A DNA stretch of 64,000 nucleotides. Origin: Limnohabitans sp. (GTDB lineage Bacteria; Pseudomonadota; Gammaproteobacteria; Burkholderiales; Burkholderiaceae_C). Below the pieces are notes generated by a model, which was not told the origin of the DNA, ran no database searches, and saw nothing but the letters and a program-made list of their open reading frames with translations. Where the stretch lies: the NCBI RefSeq assembly GCF_030158565.1, contig NZ_JAOASQ010000057.1, forward strand, positions 55,143-119,142, written 5' to 3'. Of the stretch, positions 48,876-56,923 are shown piece after piece. How positions within the stretch are numbered: position 1 is the first letter of the stretch; every line of letters begins with the position of its first letter. The translations under genes and the position numbers were made by a program.

Positions 48876-49391
48876 ATGTCCAAGCCAACCCTCCAGCAAA
48901 CCACCCGCCTTGGCGCTCTGGCCATCACCGCCGTGTGGCTGGCAGTGGCTGCGGTGCTGTACCTGGTGTTTGATCGCATTGAGCAAAACCGCCAGGCGAG
49001 CCTCAAGCCCTATGCACTCAGCTCGGGCGATCTGGTCATACCGCGCCAGAGGGACGGTCATTTTCATGTGGAAGGCGAAGTCAACCGCCAGCCTGTGACG
49101 TTTTTGGTTGACACCGGCGCCAGCCATGTGAGCGTGAGCCAGGCACTGGCGCAACAAGCGGGACTGCCTTCGGGGCAGGACATCACTTTGCACACCGCCA
49201 ACGGCCAGCGCCCCGGCCAATTGGTGCGAAACGTGCCGGTGCGTGCTGGCCACTTGGTGCTCAACGATGCCGGTGTGACCGTGGGTCTGAACGGACTTCG
49301 GCCTGAACAGGCACTGCTGGGCCAGAACTTCCTGAAACACTTCGATGTGGAAATCCGCCGCGACGAGATGATCCTGCGTCAACGCCCCTGA
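48876..49391 (+). CDS. Membrane-anchored retropepsin-like aspartic protease (TIGR02281 type)
   Basis: 171 residues. One N-terminal transmembrane helix (LGALAITAVWLAVAAVLYLV) is followed by a periplasmic single-lobe aspartic protease domain with active-site FLVDTGASHVSVS and the second conserved strand ALLGQNFLKHFDVEI. Such clan AA proteases are frequent in proteobacteria but have unknown substrates. ATG 48876 follows GGGGTGAG. The gene is bracketed by the 73-bp direct repeats. Confidence 0.87.
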   Translation: MSKPTLQQTTRLGALAITAVWLAVAAVLYLVFDRIEQNRQASLKPYALSSGDLVIPRQRDGHFHVEGEVNRQPVTFLVDTGASHVSVSQALAQQAGLPSGQDITLHTANGQRPGQLVRNVPVRAGHLVLNDAGVTVGLNGLRPEQALLGQNFLKHFDVEIRRDEMILRQRP

Positions 49392-49403
49392 GGGCCTGCA
49401 AGC

Positions 49404-49460
49404 TCAAGCGGCAGCTGAAGCGCCATCAGCGGCGGCTTTGAGCAGCAACAAAGAATCCAC
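49404..49460 (-). pseudogene. uppP 5' remnant (18 codons)
   Basis: GTG start with the same TGGAG ribosome site as uppP. It encodes VDSLLLLKAAADGASAAA, matching the UppP N-terminus for about 10 residues before a 1-base indel changes frame and a stop follows. It lies directly downstream of the lipoprotein gene. Best explained as the original uppP start left behind by an insertion or duplication. Confidence 0.6.
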
Positions 49461-49490
49461 AAGTACTCCAGAAATTTGAAGTGGGTTATC
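49419..49490 (-). repeat. 73-bp direct repeat, copy B
   Basis: Second copy of the uppP start region; also includes the stop codon of the lipoprotein gene. With copy A it brackets about 730 bp holding the small ORF and the protease gene. Confidence 0.9.
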
Positions 49491-49866
49491 GCCGCTGGCC
49501 CCATACGCCACGTCCGGCGCCGCGTACAGCGTCTCGTCCATTGTGAACACTGGGCGCCACACGCCCATGTCCACCCCATACAGGGCGAGGCAAAGCATGA
49601 CCGTGGTGCTGCTGAATGGATGGCGGTCTGTAGATCGGCATCATCTGAGGGGCATACATGGGCGCCGGCCTGACCATGACCTGCGGGTAATAGACCACCG
49701 ATGGCGCCGGGTGGGCATAAACCTGCGGATGCCCTATGCGTGAGTGGATCACCACCGAAGGCTCCACCATCACGGGGTGGGCACAGCCGGTCTGCGCAAA
49801 AGCGGCCCCCAGCAAACCCAACAGGTACGCCGCTCTGGAAATGGCATTTGGGACTGAAAAACGCAT
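49486..49866 (-). CDS. Small proline/tyrosine-rich lipoprotein
   Basis: 126 residues. Signal peptide with a lipobox-like cut (LGLLGAAFAQTGC) followed by a Pro-, Tyr-, Met- and His-rich mature part (VVYYPQVMVRPAPMYAPQM) and an Arg/Gly-rich end. No known domain; similar low-complexity lipoproteins are common in Comamonadaceae. AAGGAG lies 7 bases before ATG 49866. The last codons and the stop lie in the direct repeat. Confidence 0.72.
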   Translation of the reverse strand: MRFSVPNAISRAAYLLGLLGAAFAQTGCAHPVMVEPSVVIHSRIGHPQVYAHPAPSVVYYPQVMVRPAPMYAPQMMPIYRPPSIQQHHGHALPRPVWGGHGRVAPSVHNGRDAVRGAGRGVWGQRR

Positions 49867-50029
49867 GGTTGGACTCCTTGGATCACGTTGGCTTTTCTTG
49901 AAAGCAGACTCCCCTTGTGCCTTAGCGCGCCAGCCACGCCATGCGAGGACAAACAACGCTTCACAATGGTGTCCATTCGTAACGCCGCCCAGCGGGATTG
50001 CCCTTTGGCAAGCCCTAAAATCAATCGCT

Positions 50030-51856
50030 ATGACCACCCCCACCAACAACGACACTTCCGCTGACCACAAAGTCAGCAACTTCCTGCGCCAGATCATCGA
50101 AAACGACCTGGACAAAGGCACCTACGCCAGCCGCCGCTGGGCCGGCAGCCCCGGCGACGCCGCGCACCACGCTGCGGGCGAGCCCGACCCGGCCAAGATC
50201 CGCACCCGCTTTCCGCCCGAGCCCAACGGCTACCTGCACGTGGGCCACGCCAAAAGCATCTGCATCAACTTCGGGCTGGCCCAGGAATACGGCGGCGTGT
50301 GCCACCTGCGCTTTGACGACACCAACCCCGAAAAAGAAGACACCGAATACGTCAACAGCATCATCGACGCCGTGAAATGGCTCGGTTTTGACTGGGCCCA
50401 GCTCGGACAAGCCGCTGGCAGCGCCGCACCCTACCAAGCCAGCGACTACTTCGACTTCATGTACCGCGCTGCCGAGGCCTTGATTGAAGCCGGACACGCC
50501 TATGTGGACGAACAAAGCGCGGAAGACATGCGCGCCAACCGGGGCGACTTTGGCAAGCCCGGCGTGGACAGCCCCTTCCGCACCCGCACCGTGGCAGAAA
50601 ACCTGACGCGATTCAGAGAAATGCGCGACGGCCAACTGGCCGACGGCGCGGCCGTGCTGCGCGCCAAGATCGACATGGCGTCGCCCAACATCAATATGCG
50701 CGACCCGGCCATCTACCGCATCCGCCGCGCCACCCACCACCACACGGGCGACACCTGGTGCATCTACCCGATGTACACCTTTGCCCACCCCATCGAAGAC
50801 GCGCTGGAGCAAATCACCCACAGCATTTGCACGCTGGAGTTTGAAGACCAGCGCCCGTTTTACGACTGGCTGATGGAGCGCCTGTGCGAATGCCAGCTGC
50901 TGGCCGCGCCCAGCCCCAAACAATACGAATTTGCCCGCCTGAACCTGACCTATGTGATCACCAGCAAACGCAAGCTGGCGCAACTGGTCAATGAAGGCAA
51001 AGTCAGCGGCTGGGACGACCCGCGCATGCCGACCATCGTGGGCCTGCGCCGCCGGGGCTACACGCCCGAGAGCCTGCGCCTGTTTGCCGACCGCATTGGC
51101 GTGACCAAGAGCGACAGCTGGATCGACTACAGCACGCTCGAAGGCTGCCTGCGCGAAGACCTGGAAAACAAAGCCCACCGCGGCATGGCCGTGCTCGACC
51201 CCGTCAAGCTGGTGCTGAGCAACTGGGCCGAAGCCTTTGGCTCAGAGGCCTACACCGAAGACTGCACCCAGCCCGCCCTGCCCCACAGCGCCATCGCAGA
51301 GGGCCAAACGCACCCGGCTGAGCGCGTGTTCAAAATCGGCAAAGAGGTGTGGATCGAACGCGAAGACTTTGAAGAAGTGCCGCCCAAGGGCTACAAACGC
51401 CTCTTCCCCGGCAACGTGGTGCGGCTGAAAGGCGGCTACGTGATCGAATGCACCGGCTGCGCACGCGACGCGGCGGGCAACGTGACCGAGGTGCACGCCA
51501 AAGTCATCCCCGGCACCAAGAGCGGCACCCCCGGCGCCGACAGCGTCAAAGCCAAAGCCGCCATCACCTGGGTGTGCGTGGCCGACGGCGTGCAAGCCGA
51601 AGTGCGCCTGTACGACCGCCTGTTTGCCGACGCTCACCCCGACGCGGGCGGCAAAGACTTCTTGCAGTCACTCAACCCGAACAGCCTGAAAGTGGTGACG
51701 GCCTACGTGGAGCCGTCACTGGCCCAAGCGCAGCCGGACCAGAAGTTTCAGTTTGAGCGCTTTGGGTACTTTGTGGCGGATCGCGCGGATCACGTGGCTG
51801 GAGCGAAGCCGGTGTTCAACCGGGTGACGGGGTTGAAGGACAGTTGGGGCAAGTGA
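50030..51856 (+). CDS. glnS: Glutaminyl-tRNA synthetase
   Basis: 608 residues of class I. HIGH-type motif in PPEPNGYLHVGHAKSICINF, and the KMSKS-like loop VITSKRKL. The C-terminal anticodon-binding beta-barrels are complete (ITWVCVADGVQAEVRLYDRL). The N-terminus carries a short charged extension of about 50 residues. ATG 50030 is chosen; the in-frame sequence upstream is not family-like. Secure. Confidence 0.97.
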   Translation: MTTPTNNDTSADHKVSNFLRQIIENDLDKGTYASRRWAGSPGDAAHHAAGEPDPAKIRTRFPPEPNGYLHVGHAKSICINFGLAQEYGGVCHLRFDDTNPEKEDTEYVNSIIDAVKWLGFDWAQLGQAAGSAAPYQASDYFDFMYRAAEALIEAGHAYVDEQSAEDMRANRGDFGKPGVDSPFRTRTVAENLTRFREMRDGQLADGAAVLRAKIDMASPNINMRDPAIYRIRRATHHHTGDTWCIYPMYTFAHPIEDALEQITHSICTLEFEDQRPFYDWLMERLCECQLLAAPSPKQYEFARLNLTYVITSKRKLAQLVNEGKVSGWDDPRMPTIVGLRRRGYTPESLRLFADRIGVTKSDSWIDYSTLEGCLREDLENKAHRGMAVLDPVKLVLSNWAEAFGSEAYTEDCTQPALPHSAIAEGQTHPAERVFKIGKEVWIEREDFEEVPPKGYKRLFPGNVVRLKGGYVIECTGCARDAAGNVTEVHAKVIPGTKSGTPGADSVKAKAAITWVCVADGVQAEVRLYDRLFADAHPDAGGKDFLQSLNPNSLKVVTAYVEPSLAQAQPDQKFQFERFGYFVADRADHVAGAKPVFNRVTGLKDSWGK

Positions 51857-51884
51857 GCTCGTTCTGCTAATTTGCCAAGCTGTC

Positions 51885-52643
51885 ATGAAAATTGTCACGT
51901 GGAATTGCAATGGTGCACTTCGCAATAAAACCGAAGCACTAGACGAGCTCCGCGCGGACGTTTATGTCGTCCAAGAATGCGAGAACCCGGCCCTGTCAAC
52001 TTCTACATTTCAAAACTGGGCTGGCGATTACTTGTGGATTGGAAACTCGAAACACAAAGGCTTAGGGATCTTTCCAAAGAACGGCAATCACGTTCGCGCG
52101 GCGGACTGGTTTGGAACGTTTTCTCAACCAGGCGTGGTTAATAGCAATCAAGCATCGCAATGGTCAACAACGGACCTCAAACTGTTTGCCCCCTTTATCC
52201 TGAACGAAAAATACCAAGTACTTGGCTTATGGACTAAGGCTGAAAATGCCGACGCCTTCCGCTACATTGGGCAACTTTGGAAATACCTGCAAATCCACAG
52301 AGACCAGCTTCGTAATGGCAACACCATTGTGTTGGGTGATTTCAATAGCAATCGAATATGGGACAAGCCAGATCGCTGGTGGAACCACTCTGATGTGGTC
52401 GAAGAATTAGCTGACATTGGGCTCCAAAGTGTTTATCACCATCAAAAGTGTGAGCGCCAAGGAGAAGAAACTACACCCACTTTCTTTCTCCAACGCAACT
52501 TGAACAAGTCCTATCACATCGACTATGTTTTTGTGTCCGATGACTTGCTGCAACATTGCAAAGTTCAAATCGGTGACAGTCGTCAGTGGCTTAGCGTGAG
52601 CGACCATATGCCAATGTCATTGGATATCAACGCAGCAGCCTGA
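51885..52643 (+). CDS. Endonuclease/exonuclease/phosphatase-fold protein
   Basis: 252 residues with the EEP fold: N-terminal MKIVTWNCNGALRNK, metal Glu in VYVVQECENP, IVLGDFNSN, and the terminal VSDHMPMSLDI carrying the catalytic His. Likely a DNA/RNA nuclease or phosphodiesterase. Its base composition is clearly AT-richer than glnS and the DUF924 gene on either side, pointing to horizontal acquisition. It has no visible mobility genes beside it. Substrate unknown. Confidence 0.85.
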   Translation: MKIVTWNCNGALRNKTEALDELRADVYVVQECENPALSTSTFQNWAGDYLWIGNSKHKGLGIFPKNGNHVRAADWFGTFSQPGVVNSNQASQWSTTDLKLFAPFILNEKYQVLGLWTKAENADAFRYIGQLWKYLQIHRDQLRNGNTIVLGDFNSNRIWDKPDRWWNHSDVVEELADIGLQSVYHHQKCERQGEETTPTFFLQRNLNKSYHIDYVFVSDDLLQHCKVQIGDSRQWLSVSDHMPMSLDINAAA

Positions 52644-52655
52644 TCTGTTGGCAAT

Positions 52656-53195
52656 ATGACTCCAGAAAAGATCCTCCACTTCTGGTTCACCGAACTCACC
52701 TCCAAGCACCACTTCGCCAAAGACCCCGCCTTGGACGAAGCCATCCGCACCCGCTTCGGGGCCACGCTGGAGACGGCGGCGCGGTGTGAGTTGTTTGCCT
52801 GGCGCGCCACACCCGAGGGACGCTTGGCCGAGGTCTTGGTGCTGGACCAGTTCTCGCGCAACGTCTACCGCGACACGCCCCGCGCCTTTGCGCAAGACGC
52901 TCTGGCCTTGGCGCTGGCGCAAGAGCTGGTGGCCAGTGGGCAAGACCGCAGCCTGCCCCTGGCGCAGCGCAGCTTTGCCTACATGCCCTACATGCACAGC
53001 GAGTCCGCCCTGGTGCACGCGCAAGCGGTGGTCCTGTTTGATCAGCCGGGCATGGAAGACACCTTGCGCTTTGAACTGCGCCACCAAGCCATCATCGAGC
53101 GCTTTGCCCGCTACCCCCACCGTAACGCCATCCTGGGCCGCGAGTCCACGCCCGAGGAGCTGGTGTTTTTGAGTGAGCCGGGGTCGGGGTTTTGA
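52656..53195 (+). CDS. DUF924 family protein
   Basis: 179 residues of the alpha-helical, TPR-like DUF924 family: LHFWFTELTSKHHF, VLVLDQFSRNVYRDTPRAF, AYMPYMHSESALVHAQAV, and FARYPHRNAILGRESTPEE. Widespread in proteobacteria; function unknown. It begins 12 bp after the EEP-fold gene but has the high GC typical of the chromosome. Confidence 0.9.
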   Translation: MTPEKILHFWFTELTSKHHFAKDPALDEAIRTRFGATLETAARCELFAWRATPEGRLAEVLVLDQFSRNVYRDTPRAFAQDALALALAQELVASGQDRSLPLAQRSFAYMPYMHSESALVHAQAVVLFDQPGMEDTLRFELRHQAIIERFARYPHRNAILGRESTPEELVFLSEPGSGF

Positions 53196-53209
53196 GCCTG
53201 ACCGGCAAG

Positions 53210-53258
53210 TGTTGTCATTCTTGACAACATGCAAGCCATGTTGGCACAATCGCCAACA
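53210..53258 (+). promoter_or_regulatory. Promoter with two palindromic operators of the toxin-antitoxin operon
   Basis: Two perfect palindromes: TGTTGTCA-TTCT-TGACAACA (53210-53229) and TGTTGGC-ACAATC-GCCAACA (53239-53258), sharing the half-site TGTTGnC. A TTGACA -35 (53221-53226) lies in the first, and a CACAAT -10 (53245-53250) spans the spacer of the second. The second ends on the A of the toxin ATG. Confidence 0.75.
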
Positions 53259-53542
53259 TGCCCGCTGAGCTGATCACCCGATTCAAGAACATCACGCCCG
53301 ATGGTGGCGTGATTGAACTGGTGGTCTGGCGGGTGCCCACCCCGATTCCACCCACCGAGCACGGTTTCAAATACCGTGCGGTCTATGCCAAGGATGGCGT
53401 TCGCATCGTTGGCTTTGACAACGAGCGGGGCAAAGGCGACCACTGCCATTTGGACGGGCAAGAACTGTCATACACATTTGCAGGCGTGGATCAACTGGTG
53501 GAAGACTTCATTGCTGCCGTCGCAGCCAGGAGAGCAACATGA
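53258..53542 (+). CDS. TumE-type toxin (DUF6516)
   Basis: 94 residues matching the DUF6516/TumE pattern, with the signature GFDNERGKGDHCHLDGQEL (KGDHxH) and a following VDQLVEDFIAAV helix. Related proteins are the predicted toxins of TumE-TumA toxin-antitoxin modules; the molecular target is not known to me. The toxin is encoded first, and its stop overlaps the antitoxin start as ATGA. The predicted -10 ends 7 bp before the ATG, so the mRNA is probably leaderless or nearly so. Confidence 0.72.
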   Translation: MPAELITRFKNITPDGGVIELVVWRVPTPIPPTEHGFKYRAVYAKDGVRIVGFDNERGKGDHCHLDGQELSYTFAGVDQLVEDFIAAVAARRAT

Positions 53543-53892
53543 CCGAACGTTTTTTGACCATCACTTTGCAACCCGACTGGCAAGCCGGTTTGCGTGCCGC
53601 CGCACAAGCGGCCCAGCAAAGCACTTACCAAGGCGAGGTGCTCAACTTTGAAAGCCCCGGCCATTTCTTTGGCCAGCTGACCGAAAAGCGCTGGGCGCTG
53701 GTACGCACCGCTCAAGGCAAGGGAGAGCTGTCAGTGCGCGAATTGGCACGCTTGGTGGACCGCGACGTCAAGCGCGTGCACGAAGACGTGGTGGTGCTGG
53801 CCGACCTGGGCCTTCTGGAACGCACCGAGTCTGGTGGGGTGGTCTGCCCCTATTCGTCCATGCACATCGACATGTACCTCAAGGCGGCATGA
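53539..53892 (+). CDS. TumA-type antitoxin, winged-helix DNA-binding protein
   Basis: 117 residues of the HVO_A0114-like family, with an N-terminal toxin-binding part and a C-terminal winged helix (SVRELARLVDRDVKRVHEDV, LADLGLLERTESGGVV). Expected to neutralise the upstream toxin and to repress the operon by binding the two palindromes. ATGA overlap ties its synthesis to that of the toxin. It is followed 3 bp later by an unrelated flavoprotein gene that may be co-transcribed. Confidence 0.72.
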   Translation: MTERFLTITLQPDWQAGLRAAAQAAQQSTYQGEVLNFESPGHFFGQLTEKRWALVRTAQGKGELSVRELARLVDRDVKRVHEDVVVLADLGLLERTESGGVVCPYSSMHIDMYLKAA

Positions 53893-53895
53893 GCC

Positions 53896-54522
53896 ATGAC
53901 CGCCCAACACATCACCACCATCCCCGCCCTTCGCGCCCTCTACGGCCCCGCACGTGAGCGTTCGCTCAAAAAGGAAATCCTGGCGCTGGATGCGCATGCG
54001 GTGCAGTTCATTGGCCTGTCGCCGTTTGTGGTGCTGGCCAGCAGCGATGCAGATGGGCACATGGACGCCTCGCCTCGCGGGGGTGAGCCGGGTTTCGTCA
54101 AGGTGTTGGACGCACAGACGCTCTTGGTGCCCGATGCGCCGGGCAACAACCGCTTGGACACGCTGGAGAACATCATCGCCACTGGGCGTATTGGCTTGTT
54201 GTTCATGGTGCCGGGCTTTGACGAGACTTTGCGGGTGAATGGCCGCGCTGTGCTGTCCACCGACCCGGCTGACTTGGCGCTGTGTGCCGATGCGCGGCGT
54301 ACGCCTGCGCTGGCCATTCGCGTGGCGGTGGCGTCGGTGTATCTGCATTGCGCCAAGGCCTTCATGCGCTCGCAGTTGTGGGACGCCTCACGCCACGCCG
54401 ACCGGGCGCAGCTGCCCAGCATGGCCGAGATGATGCGTGACCAGATCCGCGCTTTCAAAGGCGAAGAGATCGTGGCCGAAACGCAGGCCCAGATGCTGGA
54501 GCGTTATCGGCAGACCTTGTGA
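53896..54522 (+). CDS. PPOX-fold FMN-dependent protein (TIGR04025 / MSMEG_1061-like)
   Basis: 208 residues of the pyridoxamine 5'-phosphate oxidase-like split-barrel family: PFVVLASSDADGHMDASPRG, GNNRLDTLENIIATGRIGLL, and FMVPGFDETLRVNGRAVL. Probably an FMN-binding oxidoreductase; no assigned substrate. It begins 3 bp after the antitoxin gene. A terminator with a T-rich tail follows at 54650. Confidence 0.85.
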   Translation: MTAQHITTIPALRALYGPARERSLKKEILALDAHAVQFIGLSPFVVLASSDADGHMDASPRGGEPGFVKVLDAQTLLVPDAPGNNRLDTLENIIATGRIGLLFMVPGFDETLRVNGRAVLSTDPADLALCADARRTPALAIRVAVASVYLHCAKAFMRSQLWDASRHADRAQLPSMAEMMRDQIRAFKGEEIVAETQAQMLERYRQTL

Positions 54523-54649
54523 ACGCGTGCACCGTTGCGGTGCAGCAAGTTGTTCCGTGCTTCTGTGAATGAAGCTGTGGACAAGTCCATGAACATCCCT
54601 GCGAAGCCTTGCCCAGCGGGGCTTGGCGCGCATTGCCTTTTTAAGAGGC

Positions 54650-54670
54650 AGCCGAGTCGGCTTATTTTTT
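54650..54670 (+). terminator. Intrinsic terminator
   Basis: AGCCG-AGT-CGGCT followed by TATTTTTT. It overlaps the stop codon of the convergent SRAP-family gene. A separate TGCACCG-TTG-CGGTGCA hairpin lies nearer the PPOX gene (54527-54543) without a T tract. Confidence 0.65.
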
Positions 54671-55339
54671 CTGCACCGGATTGGCCAGCAGCAAGTTGGC
54701 CGGATAGGCCCGCATGAATTCACGTGCTTTGTCGATCGGTGCGCTCAGCCAAGCGGCCAAGGCCCCTTCGTTCAGGATGGCGGGCATGCGTTTTTCGTTG
54801 CCGTTTTGGCCGTAGCGGTTCATCAGCGCGTGGCTGTTGGCGTTCACCGTGAGCAAGGTGAAGCTGGTGATGCTTTCGCCGTCTTTGGCCCAGTGTTCCC
54901 ACAAACCAGCCACGCCCATGGGTTTGCCGTCCACGCGAGCGATGCGGGTGGGCACGGCTTTGCCGCTGCGCCAGTCGTCTTCCAAAAAGGCTTGCATCGG
55001 GATGATGCAGCGCTGGCCCTTGAGCCAGGTGTCGCGCGTAGGCGTGGCGGTGCTCATGGTTTCGTAGCGGGTCACGGCCAGTTTGGTCGAGCGCAGTTTG
55101 GCGTCCGAGGTGGACTTGACCCATCCGGGCACCAGGCCGAATTGGCCCTGGGCGAGTTCCATCACCAGCGGCTGCTGGGCGTCTGCTGTGGCGGTGTCGC
55201 CCTCAGCCTGTGCCTTGCGGATGAAAAAGCCCTGTTTGCGTGGCCAGACTTCTTTGTCCAGCAGTGTTTCGGGGGCCGAGACGCCAAAGGCCTCGGCATA
55301 AAGGTCGGCGCTTTTCAGGCATTCGTATTGAGAGCTCAT
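54662..55339 (-). CDS. SOS response-associated peptidase (SRAP/YedK/HMCES) family protein
   Basis: About 225 residues. The core matches SRAP: RCIIPMQAFLE with the active Glu, WAKDGESITSFTLLTVNAN, and KRMPAIL. SRAP proteins form a thiazolidine with abasic DNA through Cys2 exposed after Met removal. Here the start reads MSSQYECLK, giving Ser at position 2 and the first Cys at position 7. A single base change (TGC to AGC) would explain it. The protein may be inactive for DNA cross-linking, or the base may be an error. Confidence 0.8.
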   Translation of the reverse strand: MSSQYECLKSADLYAEAFGVSAPETLLDKEVWPRKQGFFIRKAQAEGDTATADAQQPLVMELAQGQFGLVPGWVKSTSDAKLRSTKLAVTRYETMSTATPTRDTWLKGQRCIIPMQAFLEDDWRSGKAVPTRIARVDGKPMGVAGLWEHWAKDGESITSFTLLTVNANSHALMNRYGQNGNEKRMPAILNEGALAAWLSAPIDKAREFMRAYPANLLLANPVQKK

Positions 55340-55441
55340 GCGGGGGATGCTAACCCACGCATCGTGGGGCGCCACACATTGTCGGACCTGAAGGGGCCGA
55401 CCTCAAGGAGCCAGATGGTGTGACCTGATACGCTCACGGCC

Positions 55442-55975
55442 ATGCTGATCCGCTTCAACAAACCCTATGGCGTGCTCAGCCAGTTCACCCCCGAGGGGCG
55501 CTGGCAGGGCCTGAAGGACCACATCGACCTGCCCGGTGTGTACGTGGCCGGGCGGCTGGACGCAGACAGCGAGGGTTTGCTGCTGCTGACCGACGATGGT
55601 CAACTGCAGGCGCGCATTGCCGATCCGCGCTTCAAGATGGAAAAGACTTACTTGGTGCAGGTCGAGGGCGTGGTGGACGACAAAGCACTGACGGCCCTGG
55701 CCCGGGGCGTGACGCTGAACGACGGCCTCACCCTGCCTGCCCGCGCCCAGGCGGTAGCGCCGCCAGCTGACTTGTGGCCGCGCAACCCGCCCATTCGCGA
55801 GCGTAAGAACATCCCGACTTCGTGGCTGGAGTTGTCCATCCGCGAAGGCCGCAACCGGCAAGTGCGCCGCATGACCGCTGCGGTGGGCTTGCCCACGTTG
55901 CGCCTGATCCGCACCGCCATTGGCCCGTACCACTTGCGTGACCTGCCTACAGGCACATGGCAGCAGGTGGAATAG
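55442..55975 (+). CDS. rluE: 23S rRNA pseudouridine synthase RluE-like
   Basis: 177 residues of the RsuA/RluB/E/F family, the short form without an S4 domain. Catalytic Asp is in [27 protein letters not shown] and [11 protein letters not shown] are conserved. E. coli RluE makes pseudouridine 2457 in 23S rRNA. ATG 55442 gives the N-terminal [14 protein letters not shown] typical of the family. Confidence 0.9.
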   Translation: MLIRFNKPYGVLSQFTPEGRWQGLKDHIDLPGVYVAGRLDADSEGLLLLTDDGQLQARIADPRFKMEKTYLVQVEGVVDDKALTALARGVTLNDGLTLPARAQAVAPPADLWPRNPPIRERKNIPTSWLELSIREGRNRQVRRMTAAVGLPTLRLIRTAIGPYHLRDLPTGTWQQVE

Positions 55976-56023
55976 GGTTTCGGACACAATCTCGCATCCG
56001 CTCAATCACCAACAAGGAAAAAC

Positions 56024-56659
56024 ATGTCCGATTTGCTCCAGAAAATGCAGTGGCGCTACGCTTGCAAAAAGATGGACCCGACCAAAGTCGTGCCGCAAGA
56101 CAAAGTCGACCGCATCGTGGAAGCCGCACGCCTGGCCCCCACATCGAGCGGCTTGCAGCCGTTTGAAGTGATCGTGGTCAGCAACGCAGCTGTGCGTGCG
56201 CAGATCCAGCCCAAGGCCTACAACCAGGCCCAAGTGACCGAAGGCTCGCACCTGCTGGTGTTTGCCGCGTGGGACAACTACACGGCCGAGCGCATCAACC
56301 ACATGTTTGACCTGACCAACGCCGAGCGCGGTGGCACCAACGAAGGCTGGGAAAACTACCGCAAGATGCTGTTGGCCAATTACCCAGGCCGCGATGCCAA
56401 GGTGAACTTCGAGCACGCAGCTCGCCAGGCCTACATTGGCTTGGGCGCTTCCTTGATTGCGGCGGCTTTTGAAGAAGTCGACGCCACCCCGATGGAAGGC
56501 TTTGAGCCTGCCGCGGTGGATGAGATTCTGGGCCTGGCTGCGCGTAACCTGCGCAGCGTGGCCATCGTGCCGCTGGGCTACCGCGCTGAAGGCGACTGGC
56601 TGGTCGGTCTCAAAAAGGTCCGCCGCCCACGCGAGCAGTTTGTGACCGAAGTGAAATAA
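56024..56659 (+). CDS. Nitroreductase family NAD(P)H-dependent oxidoreductase
   Basis: 211 residues, FMN-dependent NfsB-like fold: WRYACKKMDPTKVVPQDK, LAPTSSGLQPFEVIVV (FMN phosphate binding), and VAIVPLGYRAEGDWLVGLKK. Enzymes of this group reduce nitroaromatics, quinones or dihydropteridines. Monocistronic between rluE and the third repeat cluster. Physiological substrate unknown. Confidence 0.9.
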   Translation: MSDLLQKMQWRYACKKMDPTKVVPQDKVDRIVEAARLAPTSSGLQPFEVIVVSNAAVRAQIQPKAYNQAQVTEGSHLLVFAAWDNYTAERINHMFDLTNAERGGTNEGWENYRKMLLANYPGRDAKVNFEHAARQAYIGLGASLIAAAFEEVDATPMEGFEPAAVDEILGLAARNLRSVAIVPLGYRAEGDWLVGLKKVRRPREQFVTEVK

Positions 56660-56662
56660 GTC

Positions 56663-56813
56663 ATGGATGCCGGATCAAGTCCGGCATGACATCTGATTGC
56701 TCAAGTCCGGCATGGCGTTGGTCTGTTCAAGTGCGACATGACGTTGACTTGTTCAAGCCTGGCATGACATCAAGCGATGGATATGTCACCCCGGGCTTGA
56801 CCCGGGGTCCATC
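56663..56813. repeat. REP-like palindromic repeat cluster C
   Basis: Begins with GCCGGATCAAGTCCGGC, the same unit as in clusters A and B but in opposite orientation. Degraded copies of its right half follow (CAAGTCCGGCATG, TCAAGCCTGGCATGAC). It ends with the perfect hairpin CCCCGGG-cttga-CCCGGGG (56789-56807). It occupies the gap after the nitroreductase gene. Confidence 0.8.
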
Positions 56814-56923
56814 GCGTCACAGGGCATTGACGCTGGTCCAGTGCATTGCGGCAGCGCCCATCAACGAGTTTGTGCCTTACCATCGAAGACTTCCCAATCC
56901 GGGATGACCACCGAGGATGCATC

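Noticed and set aside
54527-54543. TGCACCG-TTG-CGGTGCA hairpin as the terminator of the PPOX-fold gene
   Set aside because: No T tract follows on the plus strand; the hairpin at 54650 with TATTTTTT is a better candidate.
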